Shown: positions 16,893-25,995, counted from the first letter of the stretch. The stretch is DNA of 64,000 nt from SZUA-309 sp965215995 (GCA_965215995.1 OZ244128.1:2232001-2296000), one strand, 5' to 3'. The notes: generated from the sequence alone by a model not told the origin. Translations and numbers: made by a program.

Positions 16893-17163
16893 CTAGGGCC
16901 TGTTCACACTAACTATGGAGTCGCGTTGCTGCCCAAAATCGTGCCCTGCTAGGCGCGAGGAGCGAAGTTTACTTGCGGTAAATGAGCGACAAGCAACAAC
17001 GCAGGGCACGATTTTGGGCGCAACCCTTCGGGCAGGGGCCATTTTTCCCCGACTCCGCATTGTCGATCGCTCACGTAGCGTTGCTACGCCACGCTCACTC
17101 CGCCTTGATTCGGGAAAAAATGGCATCCTGCGCGATTCCATAGTTAGTGTGAACAGGCCCTAG
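16893..17163. mobile_element. MITE-like element with 27 bp perfect inverted ends
   Basis: A 271 bp unit bounded by CTAG on both sides. The 27 bp ends at 16893-16919 and 17137-17163 are perfect inverted repeats (inner strand GGGCCTGTTCACACTAACTA) and extend to 33 bp with one mismatch. The outer bases allow a TA duplication (IS630/Tc1-like) or CTAG (IS5-like YTAR). Internally GCCCAAAATCGTGCCCTGC and its complement form a 19 bp stem, and a second imperfect stem pairs the GCCATTTTT and AAAAAATGGC regions. No transposase is present, so it would need one in trans. It sits between waaA and the FAD oxidoreductase gene. Confidence 0.85.
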
Positions 17164-17192
17164 CGACGACACCTGGAGAACAGAGCCCACCG

Positions 17193-18392
17193 ATGAACAG
17201 CCCGGATCTGGACGCAATCATCATCGGCGGCGGTGTGGCCGGTCTCTGGCTGTTGAACCATCTGACCCGCGATGGCTACCAGTGCGTGCTGCTCGAGGCC
17301 GATGCTCTGGGCTGCGGTCAGACGCTTGCCAGTCAGGGCATGATCCACGGTGGGATTAAGTATGCGCTGGGCGGTGCCTTGACCGGTGCATCCGAAGCCA
17401 TTGCAGACATGCCTGATCGATGGCGCCGGGCGCTGGCAGGCGATGGGCCGGTAGATCTCTCCGGCCTGGAGATGCTGGCGGATCGCTACTACCTTTTCGC
17501 GGAAGGCAGCTCGCTGGGCAAGCTGACCGGCTTCTTCGCCAGCAAAGCACTGCGTGGTCGAATAGAGCGGCTGAACAGAACAGAGTTTCCGATAAGCCTG
17601 CGTGACTTCCAGGGGGTGGTCTACGGCCTCCAGGATTTCGTCATCGATACACGTCTCCTTTTGGAGAGACTCCGTGAGCCTGTGCAGGACAGAGTCTTCC
17701 AACTCCGGGTCGGCAAAGAGCACCTGAGCAGAAGGGAGGGCAATCAGTGGGGGCTCAAGGTGCCTGGCGCGGATCGGGAGCGCTACGCGAGTCGGCTCGT
17801 GCTCTGTGCGGGTGCGGGGAACGGCCCCTTGCTGGAATTGTTGGGCATTCAGGAACCGCGCATGCAGCTACGCCCTCTGCATCAGGTGCTGGTCCGCCAT
17901 CCGGCGCTCGAGCCGCTCTACGCCCACTGCGTCACCGGCATTCGCCGCCCGGAGCCCAGGCTGACAATCACCAGCCACGACGACGGCCAGGGACAGCTGC
18001 TCTGGTATCTGGGTGGACAGCTGGCAACGGATGGGGTGAAGCGCAAGGAGGGCGAACAGATCGAGCAGGCACTACGCGAGCTCGCTCGCTGTGTGCCCTG
18101 GATCGACTGGTCTGGCGCCGAGCTCGAGACTCTGCGGATCGACCGCGCCGAACCGGAGCAGACGGGTGGCAGCCGGCCGGACGAAGCCTTCATCCAATCC
18201 ATCGGTGGAACCGGTCATGACAGCCGCTGCCATGTCTGCTGGCCGACCAAGCTCAGCCTGGCCCCGGACCTGGCGGATCGGATGGCCAGCGAGATGGCGG
18301 CTTATCCTACCCCACCACCCGCCTCTGCTCGGGTACCCGATCTGGCGCTACCGCTGGCCAGTACCGGTCTTGCGCCCTGGATAAGGTCATGA
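17193..18392 (+). CDS. FAD-dependent oxidoreductase (DAO family)
   Basis: 399 aa. The N-terminal dinucleotide motif DAIIIGGGVAGLWLLNHL and the acidic end of the second strand (LLEADALGCGQT) mark an FAD-binding DAO/GlpD-like protein, followed by SQGMIHGGIKYALGG. The substrate is unknown. No signal peptide is seen. The final ATGA overlaps the start of the aldo/keto reductase gene, so the two are coupled. A similar pair lies between waaA and hldE in Pseudomonas, from memory. The start lies 30 bp beyond the MITE, so the natural upstream region has been interrupted. Confidence 0.8.
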   Translation: MNSPDLDAIIIGGGVAGLWLLNHLTRDGYQCVLLEADALGCGQTLASQGMIHGGIKYALGGALTGASEAIADMPDRWRRALAGDGPVDLSGLEMLADRYYLFAEGSSLGKLTGFFASKALRGRIERLNRTEFPISLRDFQGVVYGLQDFVIDTRLLLERLREPVQDRVFQLRVGKEHLSRREGNQWGLKVPGADRERYASRLVLCAGAGNGPLLELLGIQEPRMQLRPLHQVLVRHPALEPLYAHCVTGIRRPEPRLTITSHDDGQGQLLWYLGGQLATDGVKRKEGEQIEQALRELARCVPWIDWSGAELETLRIDRAEPEQTGGSRPDEAFIQSIGGTGHDSRCHVCWPTKLSLAPDLADRMASEMAAYPTPPPASARVPDLALPLASTGLAPWIRS

Positions 18393-19153
18393 GCCTGCCT
18401 GTTCGCGCCCTGGGGAATACCGGGATGTCCGTCTCTCTCCTTGGCCTCGGCACGGTCAAGCTCGGCCGTCGGGAGGCGGTGAAGTACCCAGCACCGTTCG
18501 ATCTGCCAAGCGATGATGAGGCCAGACGATTGCTCCACCGCGCTCGAGACCTGGGCATCAATCTGCTCGATACTGCCCCCGCTTACGGTAGCAGCGAAGC
18601 GCGGCTCGGCAGGCTGCTGCTGGATCAGCGCAATGACTGGTTGATCTGCACAAAGGTCGGTGAGACTTTCGCCGGCGGGATCTCGAGCTATGACTTTTCA
18701 CCGGAAGCAGTCCGCACGAGCATCAAGGCCTCACTGCAACGCCTGCACACGGACCGGCTGGATATCGTGCTCATACACTCGAACGGCGATGACCTGAAGA
18801 TCCTCAGGGAGCGCGGCACTCTGGATTGTTTGAACGATCTGAAGGCACGCGGTTGGATACGCGCCACCGGCATCTCCCATAAGACCGTTGCCGGTGGCGA
18901 GCTCGCCATCGAGCTCGGCTGCGATGTGATCATGGCGACACTCAACCTCGACGAGCCGGGAGAAGCCAACTTGGTCGCCGAAGCAGGACAGAAGGGCGTT
19001 GGCGTACTTGTCAAAAAAGCACTGGCAAGCGGTCACTCCGGGCCTGAGAGCCTGCGATTCGCTGCCACAGCAACCGGAGTCAGCAGCGTGATCGTTGGGA
19101 CAATCAACCCGCAACACCTCGAGGAAAATGTGGCGGTAGTCTCAGATAGGTAA
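18389..19153 (+). CDS. Aldo/keto reductase
   Basis: 254 aa, somewhat short for a 300-residue AKR barrel. The catalytic tetrad is visible: Asp and Tyr in NLLDTAPAYGSSEARLG, Lys in LICTKVGE, His in IVLIHSNG. The NADPH-binding C-terminal part is represented by SSVIVGTINPQHLEEN. It probably reduces an aldehyde or ketone with NADPH; the substrate is unknown. Its start overlaps the oxidoreductase stop by four bases, suggesting that the two act in one redox pathway. It converges with hldE, leaving only 6 bp. Confidence 0.88.
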   Translation: MSLPVRALGNTGMSVSLLGLGTVKLGRREAVKYPAPFDLPSDDEARRLLHRARDLGINLLDTAPAYGSSEARLGRLLLDQRNDWLICTKVGETFAGGISSYDFSPEAVRTSIKASLQRLHTDRLDIVLIHSNGDDLKILRERGTLDCLNDLKARGWIRATGISHKTVAGGELAIELGCDVIMATLNLDEPGEANLVAEAGQKGVGVLVKKALASGHSGPESLRFAATATGVSSVIVGTINPQHLEENVAVVSDR

Positions 19154-19159
19154 AGGTGA

Positions 19160-20581
19160 TCAGTCGGTCTCGAGCATCCGATCGACGATGGCGGTGGTGG
19201 AGCAGTCGTCCACCAGTCCGAGCACCCGCACCTCGCCACCTGCGGCGCGAACGATCTCGGCGCCAACCACTTCGTCCACGCTGTAATCGCCGCCCTTGAC
19301 CAGCACATCCGGAGCCAGGCGCTCGAGCAGCGCTTCCGGCGTATCCTCTGAGAACCCCACGACCCAATCCACGGCGGCCAGACCGGCCAGCACTCGCAGC
19401 CGCTGCTCCAGCGGGTTGACAGGACGGCCCACGCCCTTCAGGCGAGTCACGGAGGCATCGTCGTTTACCGCGACGATCAGCCGATCACCAAGCGCTCGCG
19501 CCTCCTCCAGATAGGCGACGTGACCGGCGTGGAGGATGTCGAAGCAGCCATTGGTGAAGACCACTGTTTCACCCGCTGCCCGGGCGAGGCTCACGGAATC
19601 TCCAAGCTGGGCCTGGCTCATCACGCCGCCATCCGCCCGCGCATCCGCCGCCAGCGCTGCCGCCAGCTCCGGCCCGGTCACCACCGAGGTGCCCGTTTTG
19701 CCGACCACCAGGCCGCTGGCAACGTTGGCCACTCTGGCGCAATCGACCGCAGGCCAGCCGAGCGCGGCGGTGATGCCAAGCGCTGCCGCGGAAGTGTCGC
19801 CGGCACCCGTCTCATCGAACACGTCCATCGGTAATGCGGGCACATGCAGATGCTGGCCACCAGAACTCACCACCGTGTTACCTTCGCCACCCCGGGTAAT
19901 GACCAGCGCCCCTATCCGGTGCGTGCTCGCCACCGCTTCCGCCTTGCTCAGCAACTCATCGTCGTCCTTCCAGGGGCCAACGGCCCGCTCGAACTCGATA
20001 CGGTTGGGTTTGAGGATCGTCGCACCCGCGTAGCGGGCAAAGGGCTTGAACTTGGGGTCCACCACCACGGGCACACCCGCCTCTGCCGACTGTTTCAGCA
20101 GCACCTCCGGCTCGGCCAGCGTGCCCTTGTCGTAGTCCTGGAGAACGACTGCAGAGGCCCCGTCGATGGCCCCTGCCAACTTGCCGGGCAGGTCGGATAC
20201 CTGGGCCGGCAGCAGTGCAGACTCGAAATCCGTGCGCAGCAACTGCTGCTTCTGGCTGAGCACACGCAGCTTCAGAACCGTTGGCCAGTCCGGGACGATC
20301 AGGAAATCACAGGCAACACCCGCCGCGCTCAGGGTCTCTTCCAGCGTCCGGCCGGCCTCGTCGTCACCCACCGCACCGATGAGTGTGCAGCGCGCGCCCA
20401 TGCTGACCACGTTGAGTGCCACGTTTGCCGCACCACCTGGGCGATCTTCGACGTGATCAACGTCTACCACCGGCACGGGGGCCTCCTGGGAGACCCGGGT
20501 GGCTTCGCCGAACCAGTAGCGATCCAGCATGAGGTCGCCCACCACGACTATGTGCACGTCTTGCAGAGAGGGGAGCTTCAT
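19160..20581 (-). CDS. hldE: Bifunctional heptose-7-P kinase / heptose-1-P adenylyltransferase
   Basis: 473 aa from ATG 20581 (MKLPSLQDVHIVVVGDLMLD). An upstream in-frame extension to 20674 adds 31 residues unlike the family and overlaps the lpxL promoter, so it is not used. The N-terminal ribokinase-like domain carries GGAANVALN and the anion hole/catalytic base DETGAGDTSAAAL. The C-terminal nucleotidyltransferase domain has TNGCFDILHAGHVAYLEEAR. It makes ADP-heptose precursor for WaaC/WaaF encoded downstream. Divergent from the acyltransferase gene. Confidence 0.96.
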   Translation of the reverse strand: MKLPSLQDVHIVVVGDLMLDRYWFGEATRVSQEAPVPVVDVDHVEDRPGGAANVALNVVSMGARCTLIGAVGDDEAGRTLEETLSAAGVACDFLIVPDWPTVLKLRVLSQKQQLLRTDFESALLPAQVSDLPGKLAGAIDGASAVVLQDYDKGTLAEPEVLLKQSAEAGVPVVVDPKFKPFARYAGATILKPNRIEFERAVGPWKDDDELLSKAEAVASTHRIGALVITRGGEGNTVVSSGGQHLHVPALPMDVFDETGAGDTSAAALGITAALGWPAVDCARVANVASGLVVGKTGTSVVTGPELAAALAADARADGGVMSQAQLGDSVSLARAAGETVVFTNGCFDILHAGHVAYLEEARALGDRLIVAVNDDASVTRLKGVGRPVNPLEQRLRVLAGLAAVDWVVGFSEDTPEALLERLAPDVLVKGGDYSVDEVVGAEIVRAAGGEVRVLGLVDDCSTTAIVDRMLETD

Positions 20582-20656
20582 CGTCGTAGGTGCAGGCCTG
20601 CCAGAGGACGTTCTCGAGTCGTGAAAAAGCGGCTGGATGGTATCACAGGCACCCCC

Positions 20657-20665
20657 TGCTACAAT
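20657..20665 (+). promoter_or_regulatory. Extended -10 promoter for the lipid A acyltransferase gene
   Basis: TGCTACAAT is a TGn extended -10 with hexamer TACAAT (one mismatch to consensus). Transcription would begin near 20672 and leave a leader of about 25 bases before the GTG at 20697. No good -35 is visible, as is common for extended -10 promoters. Its position also argues against translation starting at 20637. Confidence 0.5.
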
Positions 20666-20696
20666 CCGAGCCACCCGGCCAGCGGCTCGCCGCCAA

Positions 20697-21653
20697 GTGA
20701 ATCAGTCCTCCCAGCCCCCTGCTCAGAAGAAACGGCGACGCAAGAAGTCGCGGCTGAAAATCTACGACATCCGGGTCTGGCCCACCTGGCTGCTGGTCGC
20801 GCTCGCCTGGCTGATCGCCCGGCTGCCACTGGCCATGATCGCGAACCTGGCCAGAGCGCTTGGTGCCACCGCTTACCGTTTCGGTCGATCCCGTCGTGAG
20901 ATCACCCGGACTAATCTCAGTTTGTGTTTTCCGGATCTGAACCATGATGAGCGTGAACGCCTGGCCCGGGAATCGTTCAGCCACACGGCCATGGGTCTGC
21001 TGGAGTCCACGACCGTCTGGCTCAACCCCGGAAAGGACCTGGCCAGCCGCACGCGCATTCATGATCTGGCCCGACTCGATTCAGCCCGTCAGCAAGGCAA
21101 GGGAGTGATTCTCCTGGGCGGCCATTTCTCCGCCCTTGATGTGATGGGTCCCGCATTGAAGAGTCTGGATCTGGACGTGATCTACCGCGAGAACAAAAAT
21201 CCTGTGTGGGAGTGGCTTCAGGTCCGCGGTCGCAGCCGCTACTTCGGAGCCGTGATCGAACGTTCAGACGCCCGTGCGATCCTGCGCCGGCTGAAACAGG
21301 GGCGTGTCATCTGGTACGCGGCTGATCAGGACTACGGGCGCAAGCGGTCGGTGTTCGCGCCCTTCTTCGGCATTCCGACCGCCTCCATTACCGCAACGGC
21401 GAAGCTCGCCGCGCTGACCGGTGCGCCCGTGCTCCTGGGCAGCAATTTCCGAGACCTTGCGACGCTCACGTGGGACGCTTGGGTTGGCGAGCCGCTGGTG
21501 GATTTCCCGACAGGAGATGATTTGGCGGATGCCACCGTCATTAATCAGGCCATTGAGTCCGCCGTGCTCCGCCACCCGGAGCAGTACCTTTGGATGCACA
21601 GACGTTTCAAGACCCGACCGGAAGGTGAGGCTTCCTACTACCGGAAGACGTAG
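20697..21653 (+). CDS. lpxL: Lipid A biosynthesis acyltransferase (LpxL/HtrB family)
   Basis: 318 aa from the GTG at 20697. Adds a secondary acyl chain to Kdo2-lipid IVA at the inner membrane. A basic N-terminus (KKRRRKKSRLK) precedes a membrane anchor (TWLLVALAWLIARLPLAMI). The acyltransferase HX4D motif is GGHFSALD, followed by the conserved VIYRENKNP and AADQDYGRKRSVFAPFFG blocks. Which position is acylated (LpxL, LpxM or LpxP type) cannot be decided from the sequence. It stands alone on the plus strand between hldE and the core cluster, converging with the glycosyltransferase gene. Confidence 0.88.
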   Translation: MNQSSQPPAQKKRRRKKSRLKIYDIRVWPTWLLVALAWLIARLPLAMIANLARALGATAYRFGRSRREITRTNLSLCFPDLNHDERERLARESFSHTAMGLLESTTVWLNPGKDLASRTRIHDLARLDSARQQGKGVILLGGHFSALDVMGPALKSLDLDVIYRENKNPVWEWLQVRGRSRYFGAVIERSDARAILRRLKQGRVIWYAADQDYGRKRSVFAPFFGIPTASITATAKLAALTGAPVLLGSNFRDLATLTWDAWVGEPLVDFPTGDDLADATVINQAIESAVLRHPEQYLWMHRRFKTRPEGEASYYRKT

Positions 21654-21668
21654 CAGGGCGTTCGACCC

Positions 21669-22760
21669 CTAGATCAAGTGCGCCAGCCGCTCGGCCAGCG
21701 CCGGCACGGAGAACTCCCGCTCCGCTCGTTCCAGAGCGCGAGCCGCCCGTTCCGGAAGCTCGCCAGCCGCACGTGCCATGCCGACGCTTGCGATCGTCTC
21801 TGCAATCAGCCCGGGCTCACGCTGGTTGTAATAAAAGCCCGTGCTACCGAGCACGTATTGTGGACCCGGCGTCGTGCCGGACACCACAGGCACCCCCGCG
21901 CACATCGCCTCGAGGGCCACCATGCCGAAGGCTTCCACGTCCTGGGAAGTAAGCAGCAGCAGATCAAGTGCTTTGAACAGCCGCTTGGCCCCCGGCTGAA
22001 AACCAAGAAAGGCCACTGGCAGACCCTCGGCTTGCTTTTCCAGACCCGCCCGCAGCGGCCCATCACCTATAACAAGCAAACGAACGGAGACGTCATCTGC
22101 CACCAGATGGCGCACCGCTTCGAGCGCAAGCTCAGGCGATTTCTTCTTCACCAGCCGTCCGACAAGGCCGATGGTGAGCGCATCACTGTCCGGTACAGCA
22201 AGCTGCCGGAGAGCATCCGGTCGTGGCAGACAGGCATCTCGCACGACTGCAAGGTCCAGGGCGTTCGGTAGGCACAAAGGATCGTCGACCGTCCGGGCCA
22301 GCTCTGCCTGCACCGCGGGAGAGACCCCGGCGAACATCACGTTGCGGGCAAACAGACGCCGTTCCAGCCGCCGCTGGAACCGCTTGAAGAAGCCGAACTC
22401 GTGCGCAATGGTCACCGTGCGCGGCGCCGTCAGGCCGCTGGCGCGGAGCACGCGATAGGCACGGTAGCGGTGACAGAGGACGAGCTTCGGCGCGCCGCTG
22501 ACAGAATCACGAAGCCGACGTCCTGCGGTGCGCACCCGAGCAAGGTCGGTCAGGTCCAGATAGTTGCAGCCCGGGATCGGGGTTGACCGGGCAGGTGCCA
22601 GCACGAGGGTTTCCACGCTTGCACCCAGGCTATCGAACGCCCGCTGATAAACTGTCAGGATATCGCCGAACGGTGGGTGATCGTTGGGCGCTATCTGCAA
22701 TACATCGGGCGTGGGTAGCTTCAATCCGTCGGCGCCTGCCGTTGGCGTTTCAGCTGCCAT
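21669..22760 (-). CDS. Group 1 (GT4) glycosyltransferase of the LPS core
   Basis: 363 aa GT-B enzyme. The C-terminal nucleotide-sugar domain has IGLVGRLVKKKSPELALEA and the EX7E motif in EAFGMVALEAMCAGVPVV. It is placed last in the minus-strand core operon. Its first 11 bases overlap the end of the carbamoyltransferase gene. The equivalent Pseudomonas position holds wapH, a core glucosyltransferase, so a WapH-like role is plausible, but donor and acceptor cannot be read from the sequence. Confidence 0.85.
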   Translation of the reverse strand: MAAETPTAGADGLKLPTPDVLQIAPNDHPPFGDILTVYQRAFDSLGASVETLVLAPARSTPIPGCNYLDLTDLARVRTAGRRLRDSVSGAPKLVLCHRYRAYRVLRASGLTAPRTVTIAHEFGFFKRFQRRLERRLFARNVMFAGVSPAVQAELARTVDDPLCLPNALDLAVVRDACLPRPDALRQLAVPDSDALTIGLVGRLVKKKSPELALEAVRHLVADDVSVRLLVIGDGPLRAGLEKQAEGLPVAFLGFQPGAKRLFKALDLLLLTSQDVEAFGMVALEAMCAGVPVVSGTTPGPQYVLGSTGFYYNQREPGLIAETIASVGMARAAGELPERAARALERAEREFSVPALAERLAHLI

Positions 22761-24489
22761 CTTCGGCGATCTTGGTCACCAGGAACTCTTCCATCACCAG
22801 ATATTCGAGGTCTGAGCCGAAGAACATGTTCAGTGCATCCTCTGGTGAGCAAACCATGGCTTCACCTCGGCGGTTCAGCGACGTGTTCAGCACCACAGCA
22901 TTCCCGGTCAGATCTTCCAGTGCCGCGATCAGATCGTAGTAGCGGGCGTTCTCTTCCCGGCTGACGATCTGCACCCTGGCAGTGCCGTCCTCGTGAACCA
23001 CTTCCGGAATCCGCGGCTTCCAGGACTCGTTTACGTCGAAGGTGATGGTCATGAAGGGCGCAGGATGCTCCGTCTGAATGATGTCCGCTGCCACCGTATC
23101 CAACACGCTCGGGCAGAATGGACGCCAGCGCTCGCGGAACTTGATCTGCTCGTTGATCCGATCCGCAATGCCGGGTGCGTTCGGACAGCCCAGAATGCTC
23201 CTGCCGCCGAGCGCTCTCGGACCGAATTCCATCCGTCCCTGAAACCAGGCCACCGGATTGCCGTCGGCAAGAATAGCAGCGGTCTCAACCGGCACATCTT
23301 TCAGCCTGCGATAGGAAAGCGGCTCCGTGCAGCCTTCCAGCGCCGCCAGACAGGCCGCTTCGTCGTACGCAGGACCCAGGTAGGCGTGGTTCATACGGCT
23401 GAGATGCTCGCCACGCTGGGCGGCGACGAAGGTGGCAGCACCCAGAGAGGTGCCGGAGTCGCCGGCAGCCGGCTGCACGAAGAGTTCCTGAACGTGATCG
23501 AGTTCGACGATGCGCTGATTGAGCTTCACGTTGAGCGCGCCACCACCGGCAAAAGCCAGCCGGCCGGTCTCCCGGAGCACCTCACCCAGGTGAGTTTCCA
23601 TCAGCTCCAGACACCAATCTTCGAACAGCTTCTGCATGGCAGCGGCGTAGTGGATGTATGGCTCATCTGCCACATCCCCCTTCCGACGCGGCCCGAGCCA
23701 ATCGATGAGCTTGTCACTGAAGTAGAAACCAACCCCTTCTTCCTTGTATCGGCGCATACCCACGGTGTTGACCAGGGTCGTATCCACCTCGAAGCCTCGA
23801 CCGCGGCGCTGAATGAGCCTGCCGAGATCATGCAGGCTGGCGTCCCCATAGGGCGCCATACCCATCACCTTGTACTCACCGTCGAGCATCTCGAAGCCGA
23901 GATACTCGGTGATGGCACCGTATACCCCGCTCAAGGAATCCGGGTCATAGAATTCCTTGATCTTGTGAATGACGCCGTTCTCCCCGTAACCGAAGAAGGT
24001 TGTCGCGTACTCGCCTTTGCCATCCACTCCCAGGATGGCTGTCTTCTCGGTGAAGCCGGAAAGATGATAGGCGCTGGAAGCGTGCGCAAGGTGGTGCTCA
24101 ACGGGGACGAACTCGGTCCGTTGCCAGTCGATACCGAGCGCACCGCCAGCCTCCATGACTCGATCCCGATTCCGGCGGTAGCGACGGTTGCCATTGAGCA
24201 AGGCATCCAGAGCACGATCCGGGGCATACCAGTAGCGCTTCGCGAAGTGCCAGCGGGCCGGTGTGCGCAGGCTGATGGGCGCATAAGGAAATGCCACCAC
24301 GTCCACCTCACTGCCACTGATGCCTGCCTCGGCAAGACAGTAGCGAGCAGCCTCGATCGGCATCCGGTTCTTCGCGTGCTTGTCGCGGATGAACCGCTCT
24401 TCTTCGGCAGCGGCGACCACCTTGCCATCCACCAGCAGCGCGGCGGACGGATCGTGGTTCAGCGCCCCGGACAGGCCAAGGATGATCAA
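22750..24489 (-). CDS. Carbamoyltransferase (NodU/CmcH family), WapO-like
   Basis: 579 aa. The N-terminal HSP70/Kae1-like domain starts MIILGLSGALNHDPSAALL and includes the metal/nucleotide motif EHHLAHASSAY and the glycine block AFAGGGALNVKLN. The C-terminal YrdC-like carbamoyl-adenylate domain contains FQGRMEFGPRALGGRSIL and VVLNTSLNRRGEAMVCSPEDA. Such enzymes transfer carbamoyl from carbamoyl phosphate onto a sugar hydroxyl. In Pseudomonas LPS, WapO carbamoylates the core HepII. Position between core glycosyltransferase and kinase genes supports the same role here. Confidence 0.88.
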   Translation of the reverse strand: MIILGLSGALNHDPSAALLVDGKVVAAAEEERFIRDKHAKNRMPIEAARYCLAEAGISGSEVDVVAFPYAPISLRTPARWHFAKRYWYAPDRALDALLNGNRRYRRNRDRVMEAGGALGIDWQRTEFVPVEHHLAHASSAYHLSGFTEKTAILGVDGKGEYATTFFGYGENGVIHKIKEFYDPDSLSGVYGAITEYLGFEMLDGEYKVMGMAPYGDASLHDLGRLIQRRGRGFEVDTTLVNTVGMRRYKEEGVGFYFSDKLIDWLGPRRKGDVADEPYIHYAAAMQKLFEDWCLELMETHLGEVLRETGRLAFAGGGALNVKLNQRIVELDHVQELFVQPAAGDSGTSLGAATFVAAQRGEHLSRMNHAYLGPAYDEAACLAALEGCTEPLSYRRLKDVPVETAAILADGNPVAWFQGRMEFGPRALGGRSILGCPNAPGIADRINEQIKFRERWRPFCPSVLDTVAADIIQTEHPAPFMTITFDVNESWKPRIPEVVHEDGTARVQIVSREENARYYDLIAALEDLTGNAVVLNTSLNRRGEAMVCSPEDALNMFFGSDLEYLVMEEFLVTKIAEDGS

Positions 24490-24579
24490 CGCTCGAGTAG
24501 TTCCAGGTGAGGATGACAGGAGGCCGCTACTATATCAGCGCCTTCCGATGAGACTAAACCGGCAGAGGGAGCATGTCCG

Positions 24580-25995
24580 CTACAGGAGCTCCACCGCCCG
24601 GAATGCTGCCTCGAAGCGTTCCCGCACCTCGCCCTCCCAGTTCTCGAGAAACCGTTCGATGTCCTTGCCGAAGGCACGGGTGCCACGGCGCATGGCATCC
24701 AGATCGATGAGGTGAACCTGGTCGTCGCAGACGATGAAGTTCGACGCCTTGCTGTCGCCATGGGTCAGGCCGGCGCGTTTCAGCAACACGAACAAACGGG
24801 CGACCTCGGCCGCCCTGGTTTGCGAGAGCCCGCGCTCGACGACCTCCTCCGACAGGCTCTGACCCTGCAGATCTTCCATGACAAGATAGGCGACGGAAGG
24901 AAGCAGATACCGTCTTTCCTCGATCAGAACGAGCGGAAGCGCAGTCGGTAGGCCCAGGAAAGCCATGAGCTGCCCGGACATCCAGGCCCGCCGGTATCGC
25001 GGCACTGGCCGCAGCATGCGCCTGAGTCCTTTAGCCAGACTCTTGATGTTGTAGCGCTTGATGATCACCCCACCATCGGCCCTGGTCCGCACCAGGGTCG
25101 CGCTGTTACCCAGCTTTACCGCCTCCATCTCGAGAAACTCATCGCCACTGGTGAATGCGTTCCGCTCACTCAGCAACTCCCGTACCAGCTCACCCCTGCC
25201 CCGTCGGGCAAAGTAGCGGTAGGTGCTGTCCTCGGAGACCGAGAACTCCGTGCAGGTGCGGAAGCACTTCTTCAGATAGCGCTGAATGCGACCACGCCGC
25301 GCCTGTTGGAGCTTCCTGGCGAATTCAGTCTTCCCTGGCTCATCAGCGGCGGAGCTCGCGCCCGGACGGTGTGCCAGATACGCAATCAGAAGCTCACCGG
25401 CGCCTTCATCTTCCTGAGGTGGTCGTTGGGCTGCGAGCAGCGCCAGATCCTCGAGGCCCCGTCCCTGCGGCACCGAGTTGGCACGGCGCCGCACCCCATC
25501 GCCATCCACCGCGTAGAGCTGCTCACCGGACCGAACGAAGTTCTTCAGATGCAGATCCGCCTGCCAGAGCCCGGCTTCGTGCATCCGCCCGAGCAGGCCC
25601 GCTGCCTGCTCCACCGTCTCCTGGTCTTGAGCGTCGATCACCCGTGCGCCCGGAAGGTACTCGATCACCAGACCACTCAAACCCGGCTCATCCAGATCAT
25701 CGCGCACCTCAGGCACCGCCAAGCCAGCCTCGCTCAGCCAGGCAAGTCCACGCCGCTCCCGTTCCCGGTAGCGACTGCTGCCGGAACCGATGAAGAGCTT
25801 GAGCAGGAAATCGGTATCGCCAGCCGTAGTGTCCGCTGTGTCGCCTGCCCGCCTTGCCTGCAACACGATACGTCGGCCTGGCAGCACACGAAGAACTCGC
25901 TCACAAACCCAACGCTCCGAGCGGAGCATCAGCTCGAAAGGCACCGAGCATCCTGCATCCAAACCGGCAAGCTCTGCCACCGACACCGACCTCAC
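24580..25995 (-). CDS. Tandem two-domain LPS core kinase-like protein
   Basis: 471 aa containing two protein-kinase-like lobes in series. Domain 1: Lys66 in LLKLFI, catalytic loop WQADLHLKNF with Asp147, and metal motif VDGDG (164-166). Domain 2: Lys313 in IIKRYN, catalytic loop THGDSKASNF with Asp414, and IDLDAM (431-433). Both keep the residues needed for phosphotransfer. WaaP/WapQ-type enzymes phosphorylate heptoses in the core; the double arrangement may correspond to the PA5006-type gene of Pseudomonas. The start overlaps the waaP stop by four bases. Targets of the two domains are unknown. Confidence 0.78.
   Translation of the reverse strand: MRSVSVAELAGLDAGCSVPFELMLRSERWVCERVLRVLPGRRIVLQARRAGDTADTTAGDTDFLLKLFIGSGSSRYRERERRGLAWLSEAGLAVPEVRDDLDEPGLSGLVIEYLPGARVIDAQDQETVEQAAGLLGRMHEAGLWQADLHLKNFVRSGEQLYAVDGDGVRRRANSVPQGRGLEDLALLAAQRPPQEDEGAGELLIAYLAHRPGASSAADEPGKTEFARKLQQARRGRIQRYLKKCFRTCTEFSVSEDSTYRYFARRGRGELVRELLSERNAFTSGDEFLEMEAVKLGNSATLVRTRADGGVIIKRYNIKSLAKGLRRMLRPVPRYRRAWMSGQLMAFLGLPTALPLVLIEERRYLLPSVAYLVMEDLQGQSLSEEVVERGLSQTRAAEVARLFVLLKRAGLTHGDSKASNFIVCDDQVHLIDLDAMRRGTRAFGKDIERFLENWEGEVRERFEAAFRAVELL

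Noticed and set aside
16893..17163. Two 82-codon open frames, one per strand, inside the MITE
   Set aside because: Their identical ends come from the terminal inverted repeats supplying a start and a stop. Neither has similarity to a transposase.
20582..20674. 31-residue N-terminal extension of HldE
   Set aside because: It is unlike the family, overlaps the -10 of the divergent acyltransferase gene, and the ATG at 20581 gives the normal length.
22993..24510. 505-codon open frame opposite the carbamoyltransferase gene
   Set aside because: The minus-strand gene has clear family motifs throughout; the plus-strand frame has none.
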